The position numbers and the translations under genes were made by a program. Of a stretch of 64,000 bases of DNA, positions 12,265 through 22,800 are shown in pieces. The stretch's first letter is position 1. Each line of letters opens with the position of its first letter. The notes below the pieces were generated by a model. That model worked only from the letters and a program-made list of their open reading frames with translations, was not told where the DNA came from and ran no database searches. Origin of the DNA: Volutella citrinella (Eukaryota > Ascomycota > Sordariomycetes > Hypocreales > Nectriaceae); contig JAWZSP010000006.1 in NCBI GenBank assembly GCA_034401135.1, positions 2,790,001 to 2,854,000 of the forward strand, in the 5' to 3' direction.

Positions 12265-13391
12265 ATGCCCAGAGACTTCAACTTCGGCGTGGAGATCGAG
12301 GCCATCGCCAGGCCGTACGGAGGAACAGAGACGTTTACAAATGTCGACTGGTACCGTCTGCTGGCCCAGAAGCTACGCAACCGGGATATTGATGCCGTCC
12401 ACGATGACAACTCCAAGTACAGCAAACACCCAGAGTACTACGGCGGCAAGTGGTTCGTCACTCGTGATGGCTCCCTAAAGCGTCCTCGGCCCTTTGGTAT
12501 GCATTTGACAGTTTTCTTTGTTCGCTTGATAATCCATAGGGCGGTGCCGTGGACGTGTCCCACGCCATGTCGTCGCCGTGTTGCGAGCTGATGCTGACAT
12601 CCCCGTCCCTTTAAGTGTGCATGGAGGTCGTCTCCCCGCGACTCGACACTACACAGCCCATCAGCACCATCCTGGGAGATTTCTGGGAGGCCATGCGAGT
12701 GCACTTCAACCCACAGCGCGACATCTCGTGCGGCGGCCACGTCCACGTCACCCCCGTGAGCCTCAACAACAAGTTCTCCCTCCGCTCCCTCAAGAAGATT
12801 GCCTTTGCCACAGCCGCCTACGAAGACTACGTGGCGGCCGTCCTACCGCCCGCGCGCCGCGAGAACCAGTACTGCAAGGCCAACTCCAAGAGCGAGGAGT
12901 CGGGCCTGAGGGAGACGCTGCTGTGGGGGAAGAGCTCGCATGCTCTCGCGCTCGTCGCGTCCGAGATATTGGCCAAGGACAACGAGACGGAGCTGTACTT
13001 TTACATGCAAGGCAGCCGCTACGTGCTGTGGAACTTTCAGAACATCTTTCCCAACCCAAAGACCGGGCGTTGCACGGGGACCGTCGAGTTCCGCGGCGGC
13101 AACCAGTTCCTCAACACCCGCGGGACGCTCGCGTGGGTGGCCTTCGTGCTGGGCTTCATCAGCCTTGCGATGGACGAGGTTCGTTCACCCCCCTGATTTA
13201 TTCCCAGTAGCTTCCCTTGTCTAATACTTGTCCAGAATCTGGTGAAAAAGTTCACGACATATGTGCACCCGTCGGAGCCCAGCTTCGAGAACAAGCTCGA
13301 GGACTGGTGGAAGAAGATCCGGAAAGCAGCAAGGAAGCATCGGCTGAGCCGATACCTCCCCGAAGACTACAAAAAGATGCATACAAGGTAG
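12265..13391 (+). CDS. Amidoligase-family enzyme (glutamine-synthetase fold, Amidoligase_2-like)
   Basis: Three exons (12265-12496, 12616-13178 and 13236-13391) join in frame to 316 residues. The hallmarks of the COOH-NH2 ligases of the glutamine-synthetase fold are visible. These are FGVEIE at residues 7-12 (metal-binding acidic strand), SCGGHVHV at 115-122 and TVEFRGG at 233-239, with RYVLWNFQNI between the last two. Such enzymes use ATP to join a carboxylate to an amine; the fungal members have no established substrate. The C-terminal roughly 50 residues are basic (KKIRKAARKHR) and lie in the last exon. No signal peptide or membrane segment is seen, so a cytosolic or nuclear place is likely. 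It is divergent from a gamma-glutamylcyclotransferase-like gene and converges with mccA, 308 bp away. The family call is firm; the reaction is inferred. Confidence 0.85.
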
Positions 13392-13699
13392 TCAGCTTCA
13401 TGACGCCATGCCCCTGATATCGACAGTCAAGGCACACACGCCTGTAGAATCATTGTTCAGCATTTTTCTCTAGTTTTCTCTTTTGTTTTCATGTTGGAAG
13501 GAATTGGGTGGAATACGGCGTTACGCAATATAATGAGGTTAGTAAATCGAAAGGAAGCATCATGGTCAGGTACCACAGTCATATCCCGGAGAGGCGGCGA
13601 GCACGTCGTATTCTTTAGAGCCTACGATTCCTTAAATAACAACCATTCCAAAATCCCATTGACGCCATGACCATGTAGATCTTACTCCGTGCAACTGAT

Positions 13700-15984
13700 T
13701 TATTCTTCCTTGGTCTCGCCCTCTTCGAAAAGAACCAGAACAGTTCCTGCCTTGCAGATATCCTAGAGACCAGTTAGGCTATGAGTGGATGTTGGGTTGG
13801 CTCAAATCACTTACCCCTTCTTTGTGAGCAAGCTTCTTAACCACGCCGTCTTGTGGTGATCGGATTACAGTCTCCATCTTCATCGACTCGATGCTGAAAC
13901 GATATTAGTATAGCATTCTTTCCAGAGAGCAACGACGGGGCCACTTACACAACCAGCGGCTCGCCCTTCTTCACCGTCTGTCCTTCTACGACCTCATTCC
14001 GTAGCACCTTGCACGGCATGGGCGCAGCCACGGACGATGCAATCTCCTTGAGGCCAAGAGCCTTCTCGTACCACTGCGGCGGCAGGAGGGCCAGGTCAGT
14101 CTTGATGCCGTGCTGGAAAATGGTAACCTTGGTGTCGTTGTCTGCAATCTGCGGCACCACCGACGACGAGATGCGCTCCGCCGGGAAGTACGACTCGAGC
14201 TTCATGACCTCGCCCTCGGGCTCCGGCTGGCAGGCAACGTTGGCAAAGGCCCCCGACTCGCCGTCGCCCTTCCGCGCCACAGAGACGTTGAACAGGTTGT
14301 GGCCCGCCTGGGTGACGCTGACCTCGACGATCTCGCCGTCCTTTGCGCTGTAGCCGTCGAGGACCTTGAACGCCACCTTGCGCTCAGCAAACGTCTTCGC
14401 CTCGCTGAAGCCGAGCGTCTGGCCGTGGGGCGGCGAGTTCCCCAGCTCGGCGTTGACCACGCCCAGCGCGGCCTGGGCGAAGACCTCGTTCCTGATGTGA
14501 CGAGGCTTGAAGAGCTCGTCCCTCCACTTGTCGATGAAGCCCGTCTCGACGTCGCCCTCGATGAAGGCGTCCGTCTGGCAGAGGCGCTTCAGGAACTCGA
14601 CGTTGGTGCTGACGCCCACAATCTCGTAGTCGCGCAGGATCGTCTCCAGCCGAGCGATGGCCTGCTGTCGGGTGTCGCCGCGCACAATCAGCTTGGCAAT
14701 CATGCCGTCGTAGGCCTCGGAGATGGTGGCCCCGGAACGGAAGCCCCAGTCAAGACGGACGTCGTCGTTGAGGAGCTGCGGCGGCAGATAGGCGCGGACC
14801 AGCTTGCCAGAGTCCGGGAGGAATCCCTTCTCTGGGCTCTCGGCGTAGATGCGGGCTTCAATGGCGGCGCCCCGCTGGTTCATCTCCCTCTCGACTTCTT
14901 CCTGTGACAGGGGGAGCTTCTCGCCGGCGGCGATGCGGAACTGCCACTCGACCAAGTCCAGGCCAGTAACCATCTCCGTAACAGGGTGCTCGACCTGCAA
15001 CCGCGTGTTCATCTCCATAAAGTAGAACTTGTTGGTGTCCTTGTCTAGGATAAACTCGACCGTGCCGGCTCCGACGTACCCGACGGCAGATGCAGCCTGC
15101 CTGGCCTTGTTCCAAAGATCGTGTCGGGTTGCCTCATCCAGGTCGGGAGCAGGAGACTCCTCCAAGATCTTCTGGTGTCTTCGCTGCACACTGCAGTCTC
15201 TCTCGCCGAGCGCGACAGTGTTGCCCCATTTGTCGGCAAACACCTGCACTTCGACGTGTCTGGGGCGAATGATGTACTTCTCAACGAGCATGACCTCGCC
15301 GCCTTCTCCAAACGACGCCTTGGCCTCGAGCCGCGCGCTCTTGAGCTGGGACAGGAACTCGTCCTCTGTCAGGACAATTCGCATGCCCTTTCCGCCGCCG
15401 CCACGCACGCTCTTGAGCAGGACGGGAAAGGTGATGTTCTTGGCGTGCTGGAGGAGCTCCTGCTCGCCCTGCTCGGCGCCATGGTAGCCCGGGACACAAG
15501 GGACGCCGGCTTCGGTCATGATCTCCTTGCTCCGTGCCTTGTGGCCCATGTCGGCCATGGCAGTCGCAGGAGGCCCGACGAAAACGATGCCCTCCTCCTC
15601 GCAACGCTCGGCGAACTTGGAGTTCTCCGACAGGAATCCGTAGCCTGGATGCAGAGCCTGGATGCCATTCTGCTTGGCCAGAGCAATGATCTTCTCGCCG
15701 TCGAGGTACGCGTTCGCGGGGCCCAGGGCTAGCGACTGGAAGCCCGTCGAGGCGTGCCACGAGCCGGCGTCCACATCAGTGTAGACTGTGGTGGCGCGGA
15801 TGCCGAGACGCTCAGCAGTGCGGTTGATCCGGATGGCAATCTCGCCGCGATTGGCGATGAGGACGGAGCTGATGGGGGTGTGCTTGGGGGTAGCGGAAGA
15901 AGAAGCCGCGGCGGCGGTGGTGGTGGAGAGTAGACGAGGGAGCGGCTTCAAGGGCAGCCGACGGTTTGTGCGGAGGGAACGCAT
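13700..15984 (-). CDS. mccA: 3-methylcrotonyl-CoA carboxylase, biotin-carrying alpha subunit
   Basis: The mitochondrial enzyme of leucine breakdown carboxylates 3-methylcrotonyl-CoA; this subunit carboxylates and carries biotin. Exons 15984-13949, 13893-13815 and 13762-13700 give 725 residues. The N-terminus is Arg/Ser/Thr-rich without acids (RRLPLKPLPRLLST), a good mitochondrial presequence. Biotin-carboxylase features are LIANRGEIAIRI, HPGYGFLSEN, the ATP-grasp glycine loop GGGGKGM (195-201) and FMEMNTRLQVEHPVTE. A linker domain follows, then a biotinyl domain whose ESMKM carries the acceptor Lys684 in the short second exon. An in-frame ATG at 16056 would add 24 residues. I prefer 15984 because the presequence is then immediate, and because the extra codons run through a simple repeat. 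The beta subunit and isovaleryl-CoA dehydrogenase, which cluster with it in some fungi, are not neighbours here. Confidence 0.95.
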
Positions 15985-16597
15985 CTTTGGGGTGGGATGT
16001 CGGGTCTGAGTCGAGTCGAGTCGAGACGAGACGAGGCGATGCGGGTAAAGGGCCACGGTTCAGCGACTGGCGACAATGGGCAGCTTAAGAGTCGTCGTGG
16101 GCATTGGGCGAGGAGATCCAATGGGTTATGTCCTCGGCCAGATATGCCCTGCGATTGCCTTCGCTATGCCGCGAGCAATGCCGTCGGCCTTGAGCATGCC
16201 GGCAGAGGGCGAGCGTGACCGCGAGGAGCCGCAAGTAGCCGGGGCTGTTTTCGGGCCTGGCTGCCCCATTTCCCCAGACGGCCCGGCGCTGGGGTAGCTT
16301 GGGCTGCCGACGTCAGGTCACGTCACAGGGCGCTCCCAGCGCTGTCGTGCCCCGCAGTACAGTGGTCCTGTAGCGCAGTTCCCTCAGGTCTCCAACTCGC
16401 TTTGTGACTAAGCAAACCCGCCCCGCCTTGAGCCTCCCAGGCCTGTGCTGTGGGGCCTGGCTTGTGGTGCGGGGCAGACCTTTTGTCATCCAGGTGAGGG
16501 TGGTGACGGCGGGATGGGCGCCTCTTGTCTCCATCCACCTTGCGCGTAGCATCAACCACAGCTGCCATCCCTCGAGTATTGGCAGAGCCGCATCGAC
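15985..16597. promoter_or_regulatory. Divergent upstream region of mccA and PNPOx-like gene
   Basis: The 613 bp lie between two start codons pointing apart. Next to mccA is a short tandem repeat of TCGAG/ACGAG units (16011-16035). No other gene or RNA is visible. Confidence 0.45.
16011..16035. repeat. TCGAG/ACGAG pentamer repeat
   Basis: Three perfect TCGAG units are followed by two ACGAG units just upstream of the preferred mccA start. Their presence within the alternative N-terminal extension argues that this is leader rather than coding sequence. Confidence 0.85.
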
Positions 16598-17499
16598 ATG
16601 GAGCAAATACCACTCAACTACGAAGCCTCCGAAGGCGACACCCACAAGCAGACCACCTCCTCCCTCCCCCCAGACGTGGTCCAATGCCTTGAGAACGCCC
16701 GCTTCGTACGTGACGTGCCCCGCCCCCCACCTCCCGAGGTTCCGAAGAGCCCATCCTGCCTCGTCGGATGTGTTGCGCAACGTTGATATGGACATCAAAC
16801 TCGCCAGTGCCTCCGCTAACTCACGATTGATAGCTTCACCTGGCGACCTGCACCGACAATGTGCCCCACGTCTCCCTCATGAACTACACCTACCTCCCCT
16901 CCTCGCCCTTCTCCTCGCGTCCCGTCATCATCATGACCACCAACCCTGCCTCCAAGAAGATGGCCAACCTCGTCGCAAACCCCAACGTCTCTCTCCTGGT
17001 GCACGACTGTAAGAAGGCCACCAAATTCAACGTCTATATGCGTGTCTGAGCCCAACTGAATGACTGACTGACACCTCCTCGCACACCAGGGGTCTCCCAC
17101 CGCCCACCTACCCAAGGCCGTCGACCCTCCGGCGGCTCCCCCGGCCCCGAGCACCGCTCCAGCCTCGCCTCTCTGCTGCTCAACCTCAACACCTCGGCTC
17201 TTTCTAGCATCAGCGCCACCATTGGCGGTGCCGCCCGCCTCGTCGCCAGCGGCTCCGATGAGGAGAAGTACTACCGCGAGCAACACCTCGAGAACAACAC
17301 TTTCGACGACGCTGCCCCCGCCTTCTCTCGCGAGACCGGGGCTGCTGTGGAAGACGGTGGACGTGGCTGCTTCGTTGCCGGCGAAGAGGTTCGCGTTGTG
17401 CTGGTGGACATCAACGACGTGCGCATAAGTGACTGGAAGGGAGCAGTAAGGGACTGGGCATTGGTGCCTGAGGAGGGCCTGGTGAACGGGACTCGATAG
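16598..17499 (+). CDS. PNPOx-like flavin-fold protein (YLR456W/YPR172W type)
   Basis: Exons 16598-16705, 16834-17008 and 17090-17499 join in frame to 230 residues. The second exon carries the start of a split-barrel fold: LHLATCTDNVPHVSLMNY, then VIIMTTNPASKKMANL and NPNVSLLVHDW. This matches the fungal pyridoxamine-phosphate-oxidase-like proteins related to yeast YLR456W. Members bind FMN or a similar cofactor, but their reaction is not established, and a true vitamin B6 oxidase role should not be assumed. Between the barrel strands sits a roughly 70-residue Ser/Gly/Pro-rich insertion (about residues 98-165), followed by a C-terminal strand region with VRVVLVDINDVRISDW. The first exon encodes a short acidic N-terminus and ends exactly on a codon. 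No targeting signal is seen. Its upstream region is shared with mccA. Confidence 0.82.
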
Positions 17500-18048
17500 C
17501 AGATTTACACAATTCTATTAGTCTGTGAATATTAAACATAATGCCATTCATTCCTAATCCATCAATCAACGGAGCCAAGGCGCAATGCTTGGATGATGCA
17601 AGGCACGACGGGGTTTTGCACGTACTAGTTAGACATCAATGTTGAACGAGGTAGTTAATTGCTATTGGCATTAATATTGACCGATAGGCTACACAGTAAT
17701 CAGACTGCGACTCGATTTTCCAATTTTGATCTGCAAAACCGATCCCAACGCCAGGCCCCCATCCTCTCACATTCGAGGATGGTATCTATGATTGTTTTCC
17801 ATGACCATCTCCACTAGTAATTCAAAAGACGTGAAAAGCCACGCCGCCCCACTGGAGCAGCCACCCAGGAACTGCCGGGACTGCAAATTCAACGCCAACA
17901 AACGCCATACATTACCCGAGACGGGCTATCAAATAATGACACGCAATTATCGAAGGCCATCGCTCAGGTCACATTGCGGGGTGCGAGACCGCGGCTCAAA
18001 ATAACATCAACAACGCACGCAATGTGAGGTAGCGAGGAGCCAGTCAGC
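17500..18048. other. Convergent intergenic region
   Basis: These 549 bp between two 3' ends contain AT-richer sequence, as expected for terminators and polyadenylation sites, and no gene that I can recognise. Confidence 0.5.
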
Positions 18049-19883
18049 TCATCGAGCCCATTCGACAACCTCGAGGGCAAGCATCACCAGAATCAGTGTA
18101 GAGGGGAGGATCCTGCAGGGCTCACGTGTTAGCGCCAATCGGATCAAATGACACCACGGAAAACGGGAGGGGTAGCGGCTTACCAAATGACATAACTCTG
18201 GAACAGAATCCTGCCCATCGTCTTCTCAAAGACATTGTTGATCTGGCAAATTTGCGCCAGCTGAAGAGCGCTAGGCGCACCGGTGAGCAAGAAGCAGACG
18301 ATGACAAAGATGGGATCGTCAAGGATGCTAATGGGCAAGAACTTGGCGAACAGGGCGAGGATCGGAGCCATGATGACGGTCGGCAGCACCATGCGGCAGA
18401 CAAGCGAGGCGATAAGCAACTTGTTGCCCAGACGCTCCTCCTCGGGATCGAACGGCTCGTCGTGAGCCATGGTGTTGCGCGCGAGGTTGGCCCCAAGCAC
18501 CACCAGGATCAAGGGCACCGCGACGTTGCCGCTCGAGCGGATGGCGCTAGTGACGCTGTTCTGGACGAAGGATCCCTCCTCGAAAAAGAGGCGCTGCAGC
18601 GCGGGGATAGATGCGACCAGGATGGCGGCCAGCATAGCCCACAAGGGAGGGTTCATGAACTCCCAGATGAAGTTGCTAAACTTCTGGCCGAGCTTCTTCA
18701 GAAAGCCGAAGAAGGCCTGGATCGGACGGGGAAGAGCCTGGTGCCAGCGCACAAGGGTTGACGCGATAATGCCTCCCCAGAGAGCGAGCTTAGCGTTGAC
18801 TGAGGCGCTCAGCTGGGCGAAGAATCCACCCTCAACCTCAACATCCTCCAAGGCACGGACCCGAGGGAATGCGTCGACATCAGTCACGTCGTGCCCATCA
18901 TCCTTGCCCTTGCCCTTGTGGTGGTTTAGGCCCTTCAGAGTGGGCAGATCATCGTCGCTCGAAACAGCCAAGGAAACCCGCGAGGCGCTGGCGATGGGGG
19001 TGCGGCCGGCCGGGCTAAAGCCTTGCGAGTCGATGCTCCGGGTGTCGTCGCCGTCCTCGGTGTCGCTTCCAAGCACATCAATCAACGGTCCGTTCTCGTC
19101 ATCGTCGCGGGCGTCATCGCGATAGCGTTGCTCGCCCTCCTCGGCGATCTGCTCCTGGTATTCGGGGTATCTGGACTTGGGCGCCAATAGAACGTGGTAG
19201 CCCCAACTCCATCGAACCAGCTGGCCGAGCTGCTGGAAAATGAGGAGGTAGAGGATGCCGCGGGCGCCAACCTCGTCGTCGTTATCGCCGGGAATGCGGT
19301 CCCAATGTAGGCCCTGGAGCGTTTGCGAGAGCGAAAGAACTAGTGAGATGGGAAGCGAGTTGGAGTTGCCAAAGACTCCCATGGCCGTGACGAAGTTGGC
19401 GGCACGGCGGTTGAATCCAAACAACTTTCCGACGAGGACGGAGACGGCCCATGATACAATCGTCTGGATGATGAAGATGACGGGGATAATGGCGAGCTCG
19501 GCGAGCTTCTCGGCGTTGAGCTGCGAGGCAAGTTTGGTGAAGACTGGCGATGATGGTAATCAGGACATGCATCTCCGAGACAGGGGTAGGTGATGCGATA
19601 ACTTACTCAGGCATGGTGTGAAGAGCATCACATTCAGGTTGGCCAAGAACTTTTGCTTGTCGGCATCGAAATGACCCAGCCTCGCGACGATGTATCCGGG
19701 GAGGCTGACACAGACAACCTCGAGCACGGCTTCGAAGACGAGGAGGGTCAAACCAGGCAGTGAAGGATGCGCCGGCGACGGCACAACTGCCTGGAAGCTG
19801 CGAATAGGGAGGTCGTAGGCATCCTGGGCGACCTTGACGAGCCGGAACGAAGTTGGCGCCGTGAAGGCGCCTGTCGAATCCAT
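18049..19883 (-). CDS. Auxin-efflux-carrier (AEC) family membrane transporter
   Basis: Exons 19883-19607, 19543-18184 and 18112-18049 give 566 residues. The first hydrophobic half has LTLLVFEAVLEVVCVSLPGY and a predicted second segment spanning NLNVMLFTPCL across the intron. It continues with IIPVIFIIQTIVSWAVSVLVG and the AEC-like stretch MGVFGNSNSLPISLVLSLSQ. A long acidic cytosolic loop of about 170 residues follows, rich in Asp, Ser and Gly, and then a second hydrophobic half with ILVVLGANLARN. This layout (membrane half, long loop, membrane half) matches yeast YBR287W-like carriers, probably in the ER or another internal membrane; the substrate is unknown and need not be auxin. The start at 19883 is the first Met before the hydrophobic region; an open frame continues upstream to 20003 without a better candidate. 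Confidence 0.88.
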
Positions 19884-22800
19884 CAGACGGGTTGACGATG
19901 TGATGCGATGAGGGGATGGCGAATCCAAGAGGAAAACAAGTCGAGAGGATGGGGCGAGCTGTCCACGTATATCGGCGCGGGACGGCAGGCTCGGTCGTGT
20001 CAATCGGAGGCCCGAGTTTGAGAGTGTGGCTGATGCGACGGCGAGCCAGGCAAGAGTGGACCAGGGGCGCAGCTAGGAATCGCCCAGGGTGATATGATGA
20101 TGAGTGATGATGATGGACGTCTTGCTGGGATATGGAGGCCGCGAGCGCGCTTGCGTGGCGATTAATTACACTTGAGTTTCTTGCGGTTGGGTGATTGAAT
20201 CAATCGGGGCCCCTGGTGGCGGATCTGTTTGCGCGGTTCACCAGTGAACAACGCAACGAGGCCAATGTGAACAAGCAACCAGACAACCAAGTTGGAGCCG
20301 GGTCAATCAGAAGGATGGATGGGCAGAGAAACAAGGAAGGGGGGGTGAACAAGCGAGGAGGAGCTGGGAATGGATCAAGACGAGGCATTCACTTTGTACT
20401 GTGCTGTCTTCATAGATTCAGTGCACACTCTGTTGGGCTCAAACCACTGGGGCGCGACAGGGACGGGACGCCACTGGGCAGCGGGACTTCTGGTCCGCAA
20501 TGGATAAGGTATGGATGGAGCTTGACTAAGGCACGGAGTATTGATCTACACTGCGGCAACGAGCCTTGGCAAAGGCACACATAAACGCTCCGTAATCCTC
20601 GAGACAGGCTCGTCAGATCTGAGGTGAGAGGACAGGACCAGGGAGCGCGTGCTGGCTGGAGCAAAGATAACGAAGAGGCAAACTGGCAAACCGCAGCAAA
20701 GCATAAAATGGGAAAAGTGGAGGATCTAGGCCCGGGGTCCGTTTTGGCGCCGCTGAAACCCCCCACCGAGCTTGCCAAGTTGCACCAACACCAGCAACCC
20801 AGAGGCGCCGTCGTCCCACTGAGGAAGCGAGCTAGGGGAGGCATAAGGGTGCCCGGCGTCGTACCGCGCAAGTCGCATCGAAGAGTCAAAAGGCAGTCTA
20901 GAGGGGCCATGTCGCGGCAATTGTTGCCTGGCAGGTACCAGCCCGGTACCGATAGTGTGACGAGATACTTTTCACCCTTGGCCTAGCCGGGCGGACAGGG
21001 CACTGCTCAGACATGTCGTGACGTCGTCATTGACGTCCAAAAGCAACAAATTTCTTGTGAACGTGGCTGTGGCTGTTGCGCGGCAGAGGCCTCATGGCGA
21101 ATCAGCCAGGCATGTTGTACTCTGTACTCCGTACGGCCTTTGGACACGTCCTTGACGTCCAGGGCAACACACCAGCGTGTCAGCACCCATGTATCTGTCC
21201 AGGACGCGCAACACCTGCGAAACAGTACCACCACAAGTCACCGTCGTCCTGGGTGGCGACCTGCATCTTCTGCAGCCAGGGCCAGAGTTGGGGACGCTGG
21301 AACGCAACACACGCCGCGCAGATGCGCATGCACGCGTAAACAATATTGAAGTTGGGGCAAGACCTGATAGCCTGTGGCAAGGCATGCGCGTGGACGGATT
21401 GAGAGGACGAGATGGACAGGCTTCGGTCAAGCCGTCGGCCTCTCTTGTGCCTTGGAGCAAACGAGGCTTGCAGGCGGGCGCCGTTGACAGAAACCGGGGC
21501 GAGGTGGCGCGCCTGTCGCCACGGCCCGCTGGCACACGTGCCGCCAGCTCGACGGTGAGAGGCCCAACCGAACCAGGTCCACTGACACACTAATAAGCAC
21601 GCAAGGTACTTACTTGACTTGCTCGACTCCACTGGACCACCAGGAGCCTGGCATCCAGTTGCTCAACGGCCACCTGAGGCTGCTGCGGGAGGCTCCTGTA
21701 TCACACAGAGCACAGACAAGGATCTTTTCGACTCTGCCAGCCACATTGATTCCGTAGCACGAGACCTCTTCCTAGATACAGGTTTCTCCTACAACCCAGA
21801 CACGCATGGTTGCAGAGATGATCAAAGCATCATAGAATTCATTCAAAGACCGGCTCACCATTTCCGCCAGTCTATTGCATAATGAACTTCGACATCGGAG
21901 GCTCCATAAGCATGCAAACGGGGCGACTCCAGAAGCAATGGGTCCCCTAGTAAACAATTGCAACGTCTATGGGTCCGGCAGTCTGCGGCTCCAATGTCTT
22001 GCCCTTAATTCTTGATTCTTGCTGCCAAGATCCGTTCTCGGACGCGCCTAGACCACAGTAATCACCACTCGCCGCCTTATCAGATCCCCCACCAGCTCCA
22101 ATGTTCCGAAACACCACGACACCAGGCGTCATCGGAGATCGTTGTTCCGCTTATTCATCGAGCTCTGGTGTCAACCATGTTGAGGGGAAAGGACTGGTTG
22201 ACTGAGCATCGGCATCACAGTCCAAGCATGTCTCGGCCTCGGACACAAGTTCGTCATCGAATCCAGGCAGGCAGGCTGCCATGGCTGCCAAGAGATATAT
22301 AAACTCATCACAGAGCACGTGGTTCCCTTCCATTGGACCAACGCCCTGCGCATAAGTCGGCCGCAACATGGTCAGGGTGTCTTAAAAAGAAACTCCACTC
22401 CAACGAATAGCCGCGAACCATCATGGCCATACTTGACAATTGGTATCGATGTCCCAGGTAGAGCAGGTGCAAACTCAGACCTCTTTCTTGAAGGAGACTC
22501 ATTTTGTATATCCTCATTCATATCTCTCAATGGTTGCCGAGGTTGAACGAACCTTTCAACGATGATCCCTTTCATCACGGTCCTTCGGTTTCTTGGATGC
22601 GAAGAAGGGCCGCTTCAGACGTACAACCAAGCATTCGCCTTTTTCAACCGGTAGTATACGGTTTCGACGAAGCCCTGGAAAGGAAATGTGTTCTATACAG
22701 TATCGGTGAATTCGGCGGCGCACAAGTTGCGACTTGTTGTCTTCAACTGTCTCCTTTTTCTTCCTCCAGTCACCTATGAACCAAGCTGGAGTTATTTTGA

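Noticed and set aside
14110..14907. 265-codon open frame on the plus strand
   Set aside because: Antisense to the clearly real mccA coding exon; Asp/Leu/Val-rich composition typical of a shadow frame.
18126..18761. 211-codon open frame on the plus strand
   Set aside because: Antisense to the AEC transporter exons; no family resemblance.
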